DNA of 39,066 nucleotides from Streptomyces hokutonensis (GCF_000376565.1 NZ_BARG01000115.1:1-39066); one strand, 5' to 3'. Shown: positions 1 to 8,287, numbered from the stretch's first letter. Numbers and translations are program-made. The notes: generated by a model from the sequence alone, not told the origin.

Positions 1-1344
1 GAAGTGCAGGATCGCCTTCAGGTCGCCGAACTCGCCCGGCTGTTCGTCGGCCTTGTGGGCGGTCGCGACGAAGCAGTCGCCGTCCGCCGGGTCGCCGATG
101 CGGCCGAGCGCCATGGAGAAGCCGCGCTCGGTGTCGGTACCCCGCCAGGCCTCCGCGGCGAGCCGGATCCGCTCCAGCTCGCCCTCACTGACGTCACGTA
201 CACGCCGTACCCGGGTTTCGTAGCCGGCCCGCTCGATGCGCTTCACCATTTGGCGTACGTTGCGCATCGCGCGCCCGGCGAGCGAGAAATCCGCTACGTC
301 GACCACCGCCTCGTCGCCGAGTTCGAGGGCGTCGAGGCCGGTCTCGCGGGTCCACACCTCGCCGCCGGTCTCGGAGCAGCCCATGACGGCCGGCGTCCAG
401 GAGTGGGCCTTCGCCTCGTCCATGAACCGCTCGATGGCGCCCGGCCAGGCCTCCACGTCGCCGATGGGGTCACCACTGGCGAGCATCACCCCGGAGACGA
501 CGCGGTACGTCACCGCCGCCTTTCCGCTGGGCGAGAAGACGACGGCCTTGTCGCGGCGCAGGGCGAAGTGGCCGAGCGAGTCGCGGCGGCCGTGCTTCTC
601 CAGGAGGGCGCGCAACTGCGTCTCGTCCTCCGGGGTGAGCCGCGCGGCCGGGTGTTCGGGCCGGAAGGCGAGGTAGATCGTCGTCACGGCGGTGAGCAGC
701 CCCAGGGCGCCCAGGGAGAAGGCGACCGTCCAGGAGGTGCTGCCCTCGTAGTCGACCGGTCCCTCGAAGCCGAACAGGCCGTACAGGACGTGGCTGATCC
801 GGTCGGCCAGGCTCGGGTCGCCGACCATGCGCTTGGAGTGGACGCTGACGATGACCAGTCCGAGGACGAGGGAACCGGCGCCCATGAGCACGAAGTTGGC
901 GAGCGCGCGCCAGCGGCTGCGCGGGTCGGGCAGCGCGCGGAACTCGTCGCGGTGCAGCACCAACGGCGCGAGCAGCGCGGCCGAGATGACGACTCCTATG
1001 AGCGAGTGCCGGTACGCGAACTGCGCCACCGCGCCCGCCGGCAGCAGCGCCACCGCGGCCCGCCAGGCCCGGCGCTTGCGCCTCCTGAGCCCGTGCGCGA
1101 GGAGCAGCAACAGCACACCGGCGCTGAGCGAGAGCGCGGCGGCGAAGGGGCCGAGCGCACCCGGCAGCACCTCGGCCATGGTGTGCATACGGCTGTGCCG
1201 GAAGCGCGGGAACACCCCCGCGGCGATGTCCAGCAGGCCGACGAGGGCGCAGGCCCTGGCGACGAGCGTGGGAACGACCTCGGGGCGCGGACCTCGGACT
1301 ATGCGCCGGACCCGGCCTGACCGGCTCGGAACCCCACCCGACAT
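1..1344 (-). CDS. MprF/LysX-like membrane aminoacyl-phosphatidylglycerol synthase (DUF2156), 3' end outside window
   Basis: The frame reads from ATG at 1344 to the window edge without a stop (448 codons), so the C-terminus is missing. The N-terminal half has several hydrophobic segments (about residues 28-45, 55-80, 85-130, 145-165 and 195-215) separated by Arg-rich loops. A soluble domain follows, with the DUF2156 pattern seen in MprF and LysX C-terminal domains (LASGDPIGDVEAW, then an Arg-rich MRNVRQMVKRIERAGYE stretch). In that family the domain transfers an amino acid from aminoacyl-tRNA to phosphatidylglycerol and lowers envelope charge. No lysyl-tRNA synthetase module is visible in the part present. 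It is divergent from the esterase gene at 1568. The membrane and DUF2156 assignment is good; the lysyl substrate is inferred. Confidence 0.8.
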   Translation of the reverse strand, partial: MSGGVPSRSGRVRRIVRGPRPEVVPTLVARACALVGLLDIAAGVFPRFRHSRMHTMAEVLPGALGPFAAALSLSAGVLLLLLAHGLRRRKRRAWRAAVALLPAGAVAQFAYRHSLIGVVISAALLAPLVLHRDEFRALPDPRSRWRALANFVLMGAGSLVLGLVIVSVHSKRMVGDPSLADRISHVLYGLFGFEGPVDYEGSTSWTVAFSLGALGLLTAVTTIYLAFRPEHPAARLTPEDETQLRALLEKHGRRDSLGHFALRRDKAVVFSPSGKAAVTYRVVSGVMLASGDPIGDVEAWPGAIERFMDEAKAHSWTPAVMGCSETGGEVWTRETGLDALELGDEAVVDVADFSLAGRAMRNVRQMVKRIERAGYETRVRRVRDVSEGELERIRLAAEAWRGTDTERGFSMALGRIGDPADGDCFVATAHKADEQPGEFGDLKAILHF

Positions 1345-1567
1345 TTCCCCATCTATCCTGACAGACATCGCATCCCGTAGTTCTGCGAGAGACCTTGGAT
1401 CCGGGCCCGATTCGGGCATCCGGCGACATTGCGCCCTCTAGGACGGTGTCTAGGGGATGGAGGTTCCTTCCTCACCGGAAAGCCGGTTCAAAGGCAGTGG
1501 AAAGCCCGGGGCAAAGGCGCGCGAAGGTTGTGTGCCGCCGGGCGGAAAGCGCAGGCGGGGACAGTTC

Positions 1568-2698
1568 ATGGGACTCACGAGCAACAAGGTGTTGGCACTG
1601 GCATTCGTATGCGCCGTGCTGCTGTTCGTCGGCACGGTGTGGCTGTGGCCGCGGCTGGCCCGGCGGAACTGGCGGGCCGTCAGCGGACGCGTGGGCCTGC
1701 TCCTGGCAACGCAGTTGGTGCTCTTCGTCTCGGTGGGCCTCGGCGCCAACCAGGCCTTCGGGTTCTACGCCAGCTGGTCCGACCTGTTCGGCAGGGAGAC
1801 CGACCAGGGGGTCGTCGTCGACCACACGGCGCTCCGGGGCGCCGGCGGCCCGCTCCACGTGGTCGGCACCCGGCGCGTGGACGCCCCGGGCGGCGCCTCC
1901 CTGCCGAGCAGCGTCGGTCAGGTGCAGCGCGTCGACATAGTGGGCCGTACGACGCACATCGCCTCCCCGGCCTACGTATATCTGCCGCCGGAGTACTTCC
2001 AGCCGCGGTACCGCACCCGCACGTTCCCCGCGACAGTAGTCCTCACGGGGTACCCGGGCACCGCCCAGGCACTCGTCGACAAGCTCAACTACCCGCGGAC
2101 GGCACTGCAACTGGCCAAGGACGGCAGGATGCGGCCGATGATCCTGGTGATGCTGCGGCCCACGGTGGCGCCGCCGCGCGACACGGAGTGCGTGGACGTC
2201 CCGGGCGGACCGCACACCGAGTCCTTCTTCGCCAAGGACCTCCCGGACGCCGTGACGGCCCACTACAGGGTGGGCAAAATGCCCGGGAGCTGGGGCATCG
2301 TCGGTGATTCCACGGGCGGTTACTGCGCCCTGAAGCTCGCGATGCACCACCCCGGGGTGTACGCGGCGGGCGCCGGCCTGTCGCCGTACTACAAGGCGCC
2401 GACCGACCCCACCACGGGTGACCTCTTCCAGGGCGACGAGACGTTGCGGAACGAGGCGAACCTGTGGTGGTACCTCAAGCACCGGCCCGCGCCCGACACC
2501 TCACTGCTCGTCACCAGCAGCAAGGCCGGCGAGCACAACTACAAGGACACCCTGAAATTCATCGACAGGGTGAGGGCCAACAACTCCACCCGTATCGCGT
2601 CGATCATCCTGGACAGCGGCGGTCACAACTTCAACACCTGGCGACGGGAGATCCCGGCGACCCTGGAATGGTTGAGCGGACGGCTAGGCAACGGCTGA
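1568..2698 (+). CDS. membrane-anchored alpha/beta-hydrolase, esterase D / antigen 85-like
   Basis: 376 aa. Two hydrophobic helices (about residues 7-27 and 42-64) anchor the N-terminus; the rest is probably outside the membrane. The catalytic fold is recognisable from the nucleophile elbow GDSTGG with Ser248, and from a C-terminal histidine in GGHNF (His353), as in the PF00756 esterase/mycolyltransferase family. I chose ATG 1568, which has a GGCGGGG ribosome site upstream; the frame is open 37 codons further but that stretch is low-quality and has no ribosome site. Streptomyces makes no mycolates, so an acyl-ester hydrolase or transferase acting at the envelope is the safest reading. The substrate is unknown. 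Confidence 0.8.
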   Translation: MGLTSNKVLALAFVCAVLLFVGTVWLWPRLARRNWRAVSGRVGLLLATQLVLFVSVGLGANQAFGFYASWSDLFGRETDQGVVVDHTALRGAGGPLHVVGTRRVDAPGGASLPSSVGQVQRVDIVGRTTHIASPAYVYLPPEYFQPRYRTRTFPATVVLTGYPGTAQALVDKLNYPRTALQLAKDGRMRPMILVMLRPTVAPPRDTECVDVPGGPHTESFFAKDLPDAVTAHYRVGKMPGSWGIVGDSTGGYCALKLAMHHPGVYAAGAGLSPYYKAPTDPTTGDLFQGDETLRNEANLWWYLKHRPAPDTSLLVTSSKAGEHNYKDTLKFIDRVRANNSTRIASIILDSGGHNFNTWRREIPATLEWLSGRLGNG

Positions 2699-2710
2699 AA
2701 GTGACCGTTG
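2689..2710 (+). other. short inverted repeat at the end of the esterase gene
   Basis: CAACGG and CCGTTG face each other across a 10-base loop that contains the esterase stop codon. It could act as a weak terminator or mRNA 3' end. No T-run follows. Confidence 0.3.
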
Positions 2711-2779
2711 AAGCGAGGTGAGGGATGAGGGGTGGCTGTGTTTTTACCGGGCGGGGCACCATGGTTCGCCTACGCGCGG

Positions 2780-2785
2780 TAAGTT
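2780..2785 (+). promoter_or_regulatory. -10 hexamer TAAGTT, predicted leaderless start
   Basis: TAAGTT lies 7 bases before ATG 2793 and no Shine-Dalgarno sequence intervenes, so transcription would begin at or next to the start codon. Confidence 0.4.
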
Positions 2786-2792
2786 TCTGGCC

Positions 2793-4070
2793 ATGCCACG
2801 TGGACGTCACCGCCATTCCCCGCCGTTGCACCGGCTGTTGCCTCCCTCGGCGATCGCAGGCGTGTCGCTCGTCTGCGCCTTCGGGCCATGGGTCTTCTCG
2901 CAAGCAGCCGCGCTGCGCATAGTCGCCGCGGTCGCCGCCGCGACCGCGCTCGTCGGGGCGGCGATCATGCGCCGCTGGGACACTCAGGCGGGCAAACAGG
3001 TCGCCGACCTGGTACGCGCGCGTACGAGCGACGAGTGGCGCTACGAGGAGCGGCTCGCCGAACTCGAGTCCGACCTCGACGAGTCGCGCGAACTGCGCGT
3101 CAAGCTGGAGCACAAGCTGCGCGCCAAGCGCACCGAGCTCGCGGGCCTGCGCAACGAACACGCGGCACTGCTGCGCCGGTACGCCACGGCGGAGACGGAG
3201 CGCGCCAGCGCCCTGGAGGGCCGCCGCCTGCTGGAGATAGAGGCCGCGGAACCCGCCACGCGCGCGTTGCCGCCGGTCGCGGTGGACGGCGACGACGAGG
3301 TCCCGGCGGACGCGGACCTGGATCTCGTCGAACTCGAGGACGACGCCGCCGCCGACGACGACACCGAGGCGGACGACACCGGGGCTGTGGCTGCCGCGGT
3401 CGAGTCCGCGACGGACGCCGAGGACAGCGACGACGAGGAGTCCGACTCCGAGGCCGTCGCGGAGAAGAAGCCTGCGGCTTCACCGGTGTTCTCCCCGGAG
3501 GGGTCCAAGCTGTTCCTGCGGGCCCAGGCCGCGCTGGTACGGCTCGACAAGGACGCCGTGACGCCCGCGCCGAAGGACGACGACTCCGCACCGGTCGAGC
3601 CCGCACCGGTGGAGGCCACCGGCGGCCCAGCGGCCGACTCGGAGGCCGCGCAGGAGGACGAGGCGGAGGGGAAGCCCGAGGCGGTCGACGGGCAGGAGCA
3701 CTCGGCCGCCGTCCCCCCGGCCGCGAAGTCCGCCCAACCCGCGCACCCGTCCGGGCACTTCACGGTGCCGACCGCGGTGGCGGTCGTCCCGGCGGCTCCC
3801 GCACGGCGGCCGATGGTCGAGGGCGGCTTCGACTTCTTCGGCATGCAGAAGGGCGCGGCGTCCGCCGAGATGGACGCCGTCCAGAACGAGGATCTCGCCG
3901 ACGTCGTGGGCCAGGAGGCCCTGGCGGTGCACAAGGCGGAGGCCGAGGCGCAGTTCAAGCCGGCCGACGAGCGCTCCCGGGGCGTCGGCGCGGTCCAGGT
4001 CATCGACCTGACGGCACACGACGAGACCGAGCAGATCAACCTTCCCGGACTGCGCAGCGCGGCTTCCTGA
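2793..4070 (+). CDS. membrane protein with coiled coil and long acidic low-complexity region
   Basis: 425 aa, function unknown. After a basic N-terminus (MPRGRHRHS) come two adjacent hydrophobic helices (about residues 18-36 and 42-60). A charged heptad-like segment (about residues 80-145) then looks like a coiled coil. About 170 residues very rich in Asp, Glu and Ala follow, then a Pro/Ala-rich part and a more ordered C-terminus beginning near GGFDFFGMQKG. ATG 2793 was chosen because the conserved-looking MPRGRHRH start follows a -10-like TAAGTT by 7 bases; the open frame extends 25 codons upstream without support. The architecture suggests a membrane-tethered scaffold, but nothing identifies a partner. 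Confidence 0.7.
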   Translation: MPRGRHRHSPPLHRLLPPSAIAGVSLVCAFGPWVFSQAAALRIVAAVAAATALVGAAIMRRWDTQAGKQVADLVRARTSDEWRYEERLAELESDLDESRELRVKLEHKLRAKRTELAGLRNEHAALLRRYATAETERASALEGRRLLEIEAAEPATRALPPVAVDGDDEVPADADLDLVELEDDAAADDDTEADDTGAVAAAVESATDAEDSDDEESDSEAVAEKKPAASPVFSPEGSKLFLRAQAALVRLDKDAVTPAPKDDDSAPVEPAPVEATGGPAADSEAAQEDEAEGKPEAVDGQEHSAAVPPAAKSAQPAHPSGHFTVPTAVAVVPAAPARRPMVEGGFDFFGMQKGAASAEMDAVQNEDLADVVGQEALAVHKAEAEAQFKPADERSRGVGAVQVIDLTAHDETEQINLPGLRSAAS

Positions 4071-4098
4071 CCGCCGCTGACGGGTTCCTGACCCGGCG

Positions 4099-5454
4099 TC
4101 AGGCCATCCAGCGGTCCGGGCGGGCGTCCCTGCGGCCCGTCCGGGAGCGCTCGGCCTGGCCGCTGAGCAGCTCCGCGGCCTCGTCCGCGCCCCGCAGACG
4201 GGCTGTCACGGTCTCGTTGGCCCCCGTGTCCACATGCACCTCGGCAAGCCCCCAGAGCCGCTCCCAGGGCCCTTGCGTGAGCCGTACGCTCTGCACCTTC
4301 GCGTGCGGCACCAGCGCCGTACTGCGGCGCAGCAGCCCGTGCCGGGCCACGAACACCGTGTCGGTGACCGCGAGGCCGTAGCCGCGCCACCACAGCGGCA
4401 CGCACCGGGCAGCCGTGCGCGGCGGCCGGGACAGCGCCGAGCGCGGCGGCACCGTCACTCCGGGCAGTACGCGCGCGACGACCGACTCGGCGATCTCGCG
4501 CGGAGCGACCGGCACCAGCACGGAGTTGGACGAACCGGCCACGTCCAGCTCGACCCGCACCCACCCGCGCCGCCGCCACAGCAACGGCTCCACGATCCGC
4601 ACGGTCTGCACCCGCCCCGGCGGCACCGTCTCGTGCGTGCGGTCCAGCAGTCCGTGGTCGATGCGCAGCCCGTCCGGGGACTCGCCCACCGTCCAGTCGT
4701 ACTCGCCGACGAACCGTCCCACACTGCTCGCGCCCGCCGCGCCGAGCAGTGGCAGCGCGGTCGCGAGGACCGTCCACACGCTGTGGGTGGCGAGCCACAG
4801 CAGCGGCGGTACCACGAGTGCGGCGGCCAGCGATCCCCAGGTGGCGCCGGTCAGCACCAGCGACACCGCGAGGACCCCGGCCGGCACGTGCAGCAGCTGC
4901 TGGGAGGGTGCCTCGCCGACCTCGTGGGCGGTCTCGGGCGCGAACCCGGCCGCCCGCGCGAGGAGTTCGGCCCGCAGCGCCCGCGCCTCGTCCTCTCCGA
5001 GGAAGGCCAGTTCGTCCTTCTTGTCGGTCCCTACGACGTCCAGCTTCAGCTTGGCGACGCCCGCCACGCGCGCGAGGAGCGGCTGGGTCACGTCGACCGC
5101 CTGGATGCGTTCCAGCCGGATGTGCGCGGTGCGCCGGAACAACAGGCCGGTGCGGATGCGCAGTTCGCTGTCGGTCACCGCGAAGTGGGTGAACCACCAG
5201 GTCAGGAAGCCGTACAGCCCGGCGGCCGGCACGATCACGGCCAGCGCGATCAGCAGGGTGACGGTGGTCAGCCGCGTCAGCTGTTCCTGCGCCTGGTTGG
5301 GGTCGTGCACCGCCCACCCGATGATGACGGCGACCGGCGCCCACGCGCGGCGCAACGGCGTCACCGGATGCAACCGCCGTTCCACCACGGGCACTTGTTC
5401 CCGTACGACCGCTGCGGCCCCGGATACGTCCTTGTCGGCGCCCGGCGTCGTCAC
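4099..5454 (-). CDS. large bacterial PH-domain (bPH2/DUF304) membrane protein, YdbT-like
   Basis: 451 aa. Hydrophobic pairs near residues 38-80, 170-210 and 215-240 alternate with bPH2 segments. The first (about 82-160) has the typical FAVTDSELRIRTGLLFRRTAHIRLERIQ-type pattern (quoted in part: FRRTAHIRLERIQ); repeats recur near DGLRIDHGLLDRTHETVP and near VFVARHGLLRRSTALVPH. This repeated PH/transmembrane layout is that of B. subtilis YdbT. The GTG start overlaps the TGA of the upstream gene in GTGA, so the two are translationally coupled. In Bacillus the homologous pair belongs to an envelope-stress regulon and has been linked to resistance to antimicrobial peptides; applying that here is inference. 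Confidence 0.8.
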   Translation of the reverse strand: MTTPGADKDVSGAAAVVREQVPVVERRLHPVTPLRRAWAPVAVIIGWAVHDPNQAQEQLTRLTTVTLLIALAVIVPAAGLYGFLTWWFTHFAVTDSELRIRTGLLFRRTAHIRLERIQAVDVTQPLLARVAGVAKLKLDVVGTDKKDELAFLGEDEARALRAELLARAAGFAPETAHEVGEAPSQQLLHVPAGVLAVSLVLTGATWGSLAAALVVPPLLWLATHSVWTVLATALPLLGAAGASSVGRFVGEYDWTVGESPDGLRIDHGLLDRTHETVPPGRVQTVRIVEPLLWRRRGWVRVELDVAGSSNSVLVPVAPREIAESVVARVLPGVTVPPRSALSRPPRTAARCVPLWWRGYGLAVTDTVFVARHGLLRRSTALVPHAKVQSVRLTQGPWERLWGLAEVHVDTGANETVTARLRGADEAAELLSGQAERSRTGRRDARPDRWMA

Positions 5455-5948
5455 AGCCCCGCCGATCGGGCCTCGCCGAGCTCGGTGAGCCGGTCGCGCA
5501 GCCGTTCGGCCTCGGCCGGGTCCAGCCCCGGGATGGTCGCGTCGGTCGCCGCGGCGGCCGTGTGCAGCTGCACGCTCGCGAGCCCGAAGTGCCGCTCCAC
5601 GGGCCCCGAGGTCACCTCCACTAGCTGCATCCGCCCGTACGGCACGATCGTCTCGTGGTGCCACAGGACGCCCTTGCTGATCAGCAGGTCGTCGGCGCGC
5701 TCGGCGTACCGCCAGGACCGCCAGTTGCGGCCCAGGACCACCCAGCCCCACGCCATGACGCCGAGCGGCAGCAGTGCGAACGCCGCCCACTCCGGGCCGG
5801 CGAACAGGCCCAGCGGCACCCCCAGGGCGACGGTCAGCACCCCCAGCCACACCACCAGCAGCATCCGTCGCATCTTCAGCAGCCCCGGCGGCAGCCCGGT
5901 CCACACCGGCTCGCGCGCGTCGTCCTGAGCGGCAGTCCCCGTTTCCAT
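5451..5948 (-). CDS. small bacterial PH-domain (bPH2) membrane protein, YdbS-like
   Basis: 165 aa. Two transmembrane helices (about residues 28-50 and 53-75) precede one bPH2 domain (core near DDLLISKGVLWHHETIVPYG, then RMQLVEVTSGPVERHFG). Size and layout match YdbS, and the following gene matches YdbT, so this is a conserved pair. ATG 5948 is preceded by TACGCT and a 6-base spacer, which suggests a leaderless transcript. The gene is divergent from nuoD at 5980 with only 31 bases between start codons, so both promoters are squeezed into or overlap that gap. Confidence 0.8.
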   Translation of the reverse strand: METGTAAQDDAREPVWTGLPPGLLKMRRMLLVVWLGVLTVALGVPLGLFAGPEWAAFALLPLGVMAWGWVVLGRNWRSWRYAERADDLLISKGVLWHHETIVPYGRMQLVEVTSGPVERHFGLASVQLHTAAAATDATIPGLDPAEAERLRDRLTELGEARSAGL

Positions 5949-5954
5949 GCGGCA

Positions 5955-5960
5955 AGCGTA
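5955..5960 (-). promoter_or_regulatory. -10 hexamer TACGCT for the PH-domain pair, predicted leaderless
   Basis: On the minus strand TACGCT is followed by TGCCGC and then ATG 5948. There is no ribosome site between them. Confidence 0.45.
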
Positions 5961-5979
5961 CGTACGAGAGACTGTGTCC

Positions 5980-7131
5980 ATGACTCCCACGACGGAGACC
6001 ACGGTCGGTATCGGCGGCGCCGCGGAAAGCACCGACATGGTGCTCAACATCGGCCCCCAGCACCCCTCCACGCACGGAGTGCTGCGGCTGCGGCTCGTCC
6101 TGGACGGCGAGCGCATCCAGCACGCGGAGCCGGTGATCGGTTACATGCACCGGGGCGCCGAGAAGCTCTTTGAGGCGCGCGACTACCGCCAGATCATCAT
6201 GCTCGCCAATCGCCACGACTGGCTGTCGGCGTTCTCGAACGAGCTGGGCGTGGTCCTCGCGGTGGAGCGCATGCTCGGCATGGAGGTGCCCCCGCGCGCG
6301 GTGTGGACGCGCACCCTGCTCGCCGAGCTGAACCGGGTGCTCAACCACCTGATGTTCCTGGGCTCGTACCCCCTGGAACTCGGCGGGATCACCCCGGTGT
6401 TCTACGCGTTCCGGGAGCGCGAGGTCCTCCAGAACGTCATGGAGGAGGTCTCCGGCGGGCGCATGCACTACATGTTCAACCGCGTCGGCGGCCTCAAGGA
6501 GGACCTGCCCGCCGGATGGGCCTCCCGCGCGCGTGAGGCCGTCGCCGCCGTGCGCTCGCGGATGGACCGCTTCGACGACCTGGTGCTCGGCAACGAGATC
6601 TTCCGGGGGCGCACCAGGGGAGTCGGTGAGCTGTCCGCGGAGGCCGTGCACGCCTACGGGGTGAGCGGGCCCATCGCGCGCGCCTCGGGCGTCGACTTCG
6701 ACCTGCGGCGCGACGAGCCGTATCTCGCGTACGGCGAGCTCCAGGACACCCTCAAGATCGTCACGCGCCAGGAGGGCGACTGTCTCGCCCGCTTCGAAGT
6801 GCTCCTGGAACAGACCCACAACGCGCTCGACCTCGCCGACGCCTGCCTCGACCGGCTTGCCGAGCTGGAGCCGGGGCCGATCAACCAGCGGCTCCCGAAG
6901 GTCCTCAAGGCGCCCGAGGGGCACACGTACGCGTGGACCGAGAACCCGCTCGGCATCAACGGCTACTACCTCGTCAGCAAGGGCGAGAAGACCCCGTACC
7001 GGCTGAAGCTGCGCTCGGCGTCCTACAACAACATCCAGGCCCTCGCGGTGCTGCTGCCGGGGACGCTGGTGGCGGACATGGTCGCGATTCTGGGGTCGTT
7101 GTTCTTCGTGGTCGGGGACATCGACAAGTAG
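5980..7131 (+). CDS. nuoD2: orphan NADH-quinone oxidoreductase subunit D (complex I 49-kDa paralogue)
   Basis: 383 aa, full length for NuoD: it opens with NIGPQHPSTHGV and closes with VVGDIDK. It would sit in the peripheral arm near cluster N2 and the quinone cavity. His28/His32 in GPQHPSTHG and Arg58 in GYMHRGAEKL are conserved. By alignment from memory with Thermus Nqo4, the quinone-headgroup Tyr87 is Trp81 here and Asp139 is Glu133. No other nuo genes flank it, so it is a stand-alone paralogue rather than part of the main nuo operon. ATG 5980 was chosen over an upstream in-frame ATG at 5947, which lies inside the divergent gene's start region. The neighbouring MidA-family methyltransferase is a plausible partner. 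Confidence 0.92.
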   Translation: MTPTTETTVGIGGAAESTDMVLNIGPQHPSTHGVLRLRLVLDGERIQHAEPVIGYMHRGAEKLFEARDYRQIIMLANRHDWLSAFSNELGVVLAVERMLGMEVPPRAVWTRTLLAELNRVLNHLMFLGSYPLELGGITPVFYAFREREVLQNVMEEVSGGRMHYMFNRVGGLKEDLPAGWASRAREAVAAVRSRMDRFDDLVLGNEIFRGRTRGVGELSAEAVHAYGVSGPIARASGVDFDLRRDEPYLAYGELQDTLKIVTRQEGDCLARFEVLLEQTHNALDLADACLDRLAELEPGPINQRLPKVLKAPEGHTYAWTENPLGINGYYLVSKGEKTPYRLKLRSASYNNIQALAVLLPGTLVADMVAILGSLFFVVGDIDK

Positions 7132-7142
7132 GCGACAAGTAG
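7122..7142 (+). repeat. 10-bp tandem duplication spanning the nuoD stop codon
   Basis: CGACAAGTAG occurs at 7122 and again at 7133, so the last codons and the TAG stop are duplicated with an 11-base period. It probably arose by slippage. Confidence 0.7.
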
Positions 7143-7149
7143 AGGGCGT

Positions 7150-8169
7150 TTACGGCTCCTCCAGCGGGTCCGGAATTCCAACCGACTGCACGAGCCAGCC
7201 GAAGTCGCCGAGGCCGCCCGGCGCGGTGAGTTCGGCGGCTTCTCCGGCGCCCGCGAGGGCGCGGACGTACCCCGCCGGGTCGGTGGAGGCCAGCGTGAGC
7301 GGGGGGCGCGCGCCTGTGACGCCGAGGGTGCGCAGGGCGGCGCGTTGGGTGAGCAGGCGGGCGCCGGGGAGCGCGCCCGCCGATGTCGCGGCCGTCGCGC
7401 AGGCGTCCAGGGCGACGTGCGCGGTGACGTCGCACGAGCCGTCCGGCACGGGTGCCGTCTCGCGGCCCTCGCGGAAGCCAGTGAGTGTGCCGAACGGCGG
7501 GCGGGTGTCCAGGGTGTGCGCGTAGTCGACGGCGACCGCGAGTCCCCGGTCGAGCGTGGTCACCGCCGACGCCCAGGCCGTGTCCCTGGGGAGCCCGATC
7601 TCGGCGCGCAGCCCCTCCTCGGGCGCCAGGGGCCACCACCGCGCGAGCCAGTCGGCCTCCGCACCGGCGACCGGTTCCCCGAGCCGCTCGGTTCCGTCCT
7701 CCCGTACGAGAACGAGCCGCGGCAGGCCGGCGGAGTCCACCTCGGCGACCTCTACGGGGACGTTGTCCAGCCACTCGTTGGCGAACAGCAGCCCGGTGAT
7801 CCCCTTCGGGGAGTCGGTCAGCCACTCGACGCGGGGATCGAGTCCCTCGGGGCGGTCGGCGATCTCGACGCCGTACGCACGCACGCGTGCCGCCACTCCG
7901 GTGGGCAGCGCGGCGAGCACGCCGGTCACCAGCTCGCCGCGGCCCGCGCCCAGGTCCACGAGGTCCAGCGCGGCCGGCCGGTCCAGCGCCTCGTCCACCC
8001 GGCACAGCAGCCGTGCCACGGCCCCGGCGAAGAGCGCCGACGCGTGCACGGACGTACGGAAGTGCCCGGCGGGTCCCTCGGGCCTCCGGTAGAACCCCTC
8101 GGGCCCGTACAGCGCGTCCTCGGCCGCCGCCCGCCAGCCGCGCCACCGGGCCGCAGTGTCGTCCGTCAC
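7150..8169 (-). CDS. MidA/NDUFAF7-family SAM-dependent methyltransferase
   Basis: 339 aa, class I methyltransferase of the COG1565 (MidA) type. The SAM motif DLGAGRGEL is at residues 72-80, the family-typical ANEWLDNVPVE at 130-140, and a later AVDY near the end of the catalytic core. Mitochondrial NDUFAF7, of the same family, symmetrically dimethylates an arginine of the NuoD homologue NDUFS2 during complex I assembly. Here the gene is convergent with nuoD (18-base gap), which supports NuoD as its substrate, although that is inference. It is somewhat shorter than the 390-430 aa usual for the family. GTG 8169 follows TAATCT by 6 bases, so the mRNA is probably leaderless. Confidence 0.85.
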   Translation of the reverse strand: MTDDTAARWRGWRAAAEDALYGPEGFYRRPEGPAGHFRTSVHASALFAGAVARLLCRVDEALDRPAALDLVDLGAGRGELVTGVLAALPTGVAARVRAYGVEIADRPEGLDPRVEWLTDSPKGITGLLFANEWLDNVPVEVAEVDSAGLPRLVLVREDGTERLGEPVAGAEADWLARWWPLAPEEGLRAEIGLPRDTAWASAVTTLDRGLAVAVDYAHTLDTRPPFGTLTGFREGRETAPVPDGSCDVTAHVALDACATAATSAGALPGARLLTQRAALRTLGVTGARPPLTLASTDPAGYVRALAGAGEAAELTAPGGLGDFGWLVQSVGIPDPLEEP

Positions 8170-8175
8170 GGTGCC

Positions 8176-8181
8176 AGATTA
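8176..8181 (-). promoter_or_regulatory. -10 hexamer TAATCT for the MidA-family gene, predicted leaderless
   Basis: Minus-strand TAATCT, then GGCACC, then GTG 8169. No Shine-Dalgarno sequence is present. Confidence 0.5.
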
Positions 8182-8274
8182 AGTGCACAGGACAACCGGG
8201 CCTCCACCTTGGGGAGTACGCCGGGCGTATACGGATCGATCCTCCGGTTGACCCCCGCACACTTCACGCTTCCC

Positions 8275-8280
8275 TACGCT
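8275..8280 (+). promoter_or_regulatory. -10 hexamer TACGCT for the histidine kinase gene, predicted leaderless
   Basis: TACGCT ends 7 bases before GTG 8288. A TTGACC at 8248 is 21 bases upstream, too far for an ideal -35. Confidence 0.4.
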
Positions 8281-8287
8281 GGGTTAC

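Noticed and set aside
4..1320. Long plus-strand open frame (438 codons)
   Set aside because: It lies antisense to the MprF-like gene in the mirrored codon phase. Its translation is Gly/Arg/Glu/His-rich with no domain or start signal, typical of GC-rich shadows.
3041..5344. 767-codon minus-strand open frame
   Set aside because: It runs antisense to the acidic membrane protein (giving Ser/Arg strings) and out of frame with the PH-domain gene. No gene-like segment was found.
4099..6924. A single 941-codon minus-strand protein
   Set aside because: Its first half is antisense to nuoD and reads as low-complexity. Only the part from GTG 5454 is a real bPH2 protein, coupled by GTGA to the separate gene at 5451-5948.
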